Part shown: positions 33,084 to 33,599 of the stretch, piece after piece
Layout: each line of letters opens with the position of its first letter
Position numbering within the stretch: position 1 is the stretch's first letter
Assembly: GCA_009927665.1 (NCBI GenBank)
Contig: RFMM01000083.1
Span: forward strand, 1 to 33,599
Direction of reading: 5' to 3'
Source of the DNA: Actinomycetota bacterium
Lineage (GTDB): Bacteria; Actinomycetota; Acidimicrobiia; Acidimicrobiales; Ilumatobacteraceae
DNA: 33,599 nt
Program-made: the position numbers and the translations under genes
The notes under the pieces: generated by a model
The model's database searches: none
What the model was told of the DNA's origin: nothing
Seen by the model: only the letters and a program-made list of their open reading frames with translations

Positions 33084-33302
33084 ATGCGTATTCACCCCGA
33101 AGTTCCCGACAACACGCTGCTCATCACCTGTGACTCGTGCGTTATGCGTAACACCGACGCATGCAGCGACTGTCTCGTCACCGCACTTTGCGGCGAGCCA
33201 GAGCCTGAGGCCGTGATCTTTGACTACGAAGAACTGCGCACCCTGGCCGTGATGGCCAAGGCGGGCTTGGTGCCGAGGTTGCGCCACCAACGCAGCGCCT
33301 AA
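33084..33302 (+). CDS. Small Cys-rich conserved protein
   Basis: 72 aa. ITCDSCVMRNTDACSDCLVTALCG gives CxxC, CxxC and a further Cys within 23 residues, a likely metal-binding cluster, followed by an acidic helix (FDYEELRTLAVMAKAG). No signal peptide. It is 42 nt upstream of queG and may be cotranscribed with it. Such short proteins recur in actinobacterial genomes without known function. ATG 33084 is the only early start. Confidence 0.7.
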   Translation: MRIHPEVPDNTLLITCDSCVMRNTDACSDCLVTALCGEPEPEAVIFDYEELRTLAVMAKAGLVPRLRHQRSA

Positions 33303-33330
33303 CGGCCAAGGCCCATCGCAGCGCGATGCG

Positions 33331-33336
33331 TAGCGT
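33331..33336 (+). promoter_or_regulatory. Candidate -10 box for queG
   Basis: TAGCGT lies 8 nt before the ATG at 33345, so the transcript would have almost no leader. Confidence 0.35.
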
Positions 33337-33344
33337 TGAGCGAG

Positions 33345-33599
33345 ATGTTGGGCGACAACTACACCGCCGAGTTGATGCGCCTCGTGCGCGAGGCGGGCGC
33401 TGACCGTGTTGGCGTCACCACTGCTGAGCCGTTGCACAGGGCCCGCACGGCAATTGAATCGCGCATCGCAAGGGGACTGGTTGACACGATGCAGTTCACC
33501 TTTCGCAACCCAGAGCGCTCGACAACGCCGACGATGTCGGTGCCCGGCGCGCGCAGCATCATCGTGGCGGCGCGGTCGTATTACTCGGCTGACGCGGGC
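33345..33599 (+). CDS. queG: Epoxyqueuosine reductase, 3'-truncated by window edge
   Basis: Cobalamin- and Fe-S-dependent enzyme making queuosine in tRNA. 85 codons are visible and the frame is open to the end, so the ORF track missed it. LMRLVREAGADRVGVTTAEPL, ARGLVDTMQFTFRNPERST and SVPGARSIIVAARSYY match the QueG N-terminal domain (DUF1730 type), with the VPGARSII strand especially clear. Fe-S cysteines lie beyond the window. ATG 33345 has no clear Shine-Dalgarno. Confidence 0.85.
   Translation, partial: MLGDNYTAELMRLVREAGADRVGVTTAEPLHRARTAIESRIARGLVDTMQFTFRNPERSTTPTMSVPGARSIIVAARSYYSADAG

Overview
This is a high-GC window that reads as the chromosome of an actinobacterium, most likely of the class Acidimicrobiia (Ilumatobacter-like). 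That assignment is inferred from GTG starts, an F420-type LLM oxidoreductase, a mycobacterial-style acyl-ACP desaturase, an A-type RNase P RNA and the overall gene mix; no phylogenetic test was possible. I see no phage, transposase, CRISPR array, tRNA or rRNA. About 36 protein genes are supported, including three that look broken or truncated, plus one RNA gene (rnpB).

Layout. 1-1776: end of a dTDP-rhamnose pathway (rmlB partial, rmlD). 1786-8864: a lipid or secondary-metabolite style block with an acyl-ACP desaturase, an aminoglycoside-phosphotransferase-fold kinase, an AttH/CrtC-like protein, two phytanoyl-CoA-dioxygenase-family oxygenases, a PfkB sugar kinase, an SDR and a cupin. 9004-10371: a secreted Asp-box beta-propeller protein behind a perfect 25-bp palindrome. 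10517-19875: saccharopine-dehydrogenase-like protein, F420-type oxidoreductase, class A penicillin-binding protein, coiled-coil/zinc-ribbon protein, small membrane protein, rnpB (minus strand), SDR-DUF2867 protein and an aldehyde dehydrogenase. 19884-21181: two ferritin-like proteins, one a Tat lipoprotein. 21256-25953 (minus): glpD, a frameshifted alkyl-DHAP-synthase-like flavoprotein and a GlpK-like FGGY kinase whose glycerol-contact residues are altered. 26063-29114: a PerR-like regulator without zinc-binding cysteines, a short rubrerythrin, a GlpC/HdrB-like Fe-S protein and a DUF3501 protein, followed by a possible Dps remnant. 29362-33599: fasciclin lipoprotein with terminator, trpD, a headless gene remnant, thrB, a protein phosphatase, a 54-aa zinc ribbon missed by the ORF track, a small Cys-rich protein and the start of queG.

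Two things stand out. First, about ten genes have a TAnnnT hexamer 6-7 nt before the start codon, the signature of leaderless mRNAs; the rule corrects the starts of fur and thrB and supports those of glpD and others. Second, the PerR-like/rubrerythrin/Fe-S/DUF3501 block looks like a peroxide-defence module with an uncharacterised partner (DUF3501), preceded by an AT-rich dyad that could be its operator. The glp-type operon is also unusual: its middle gene is broken and its kinase is probably not a standard glycerol kinase.
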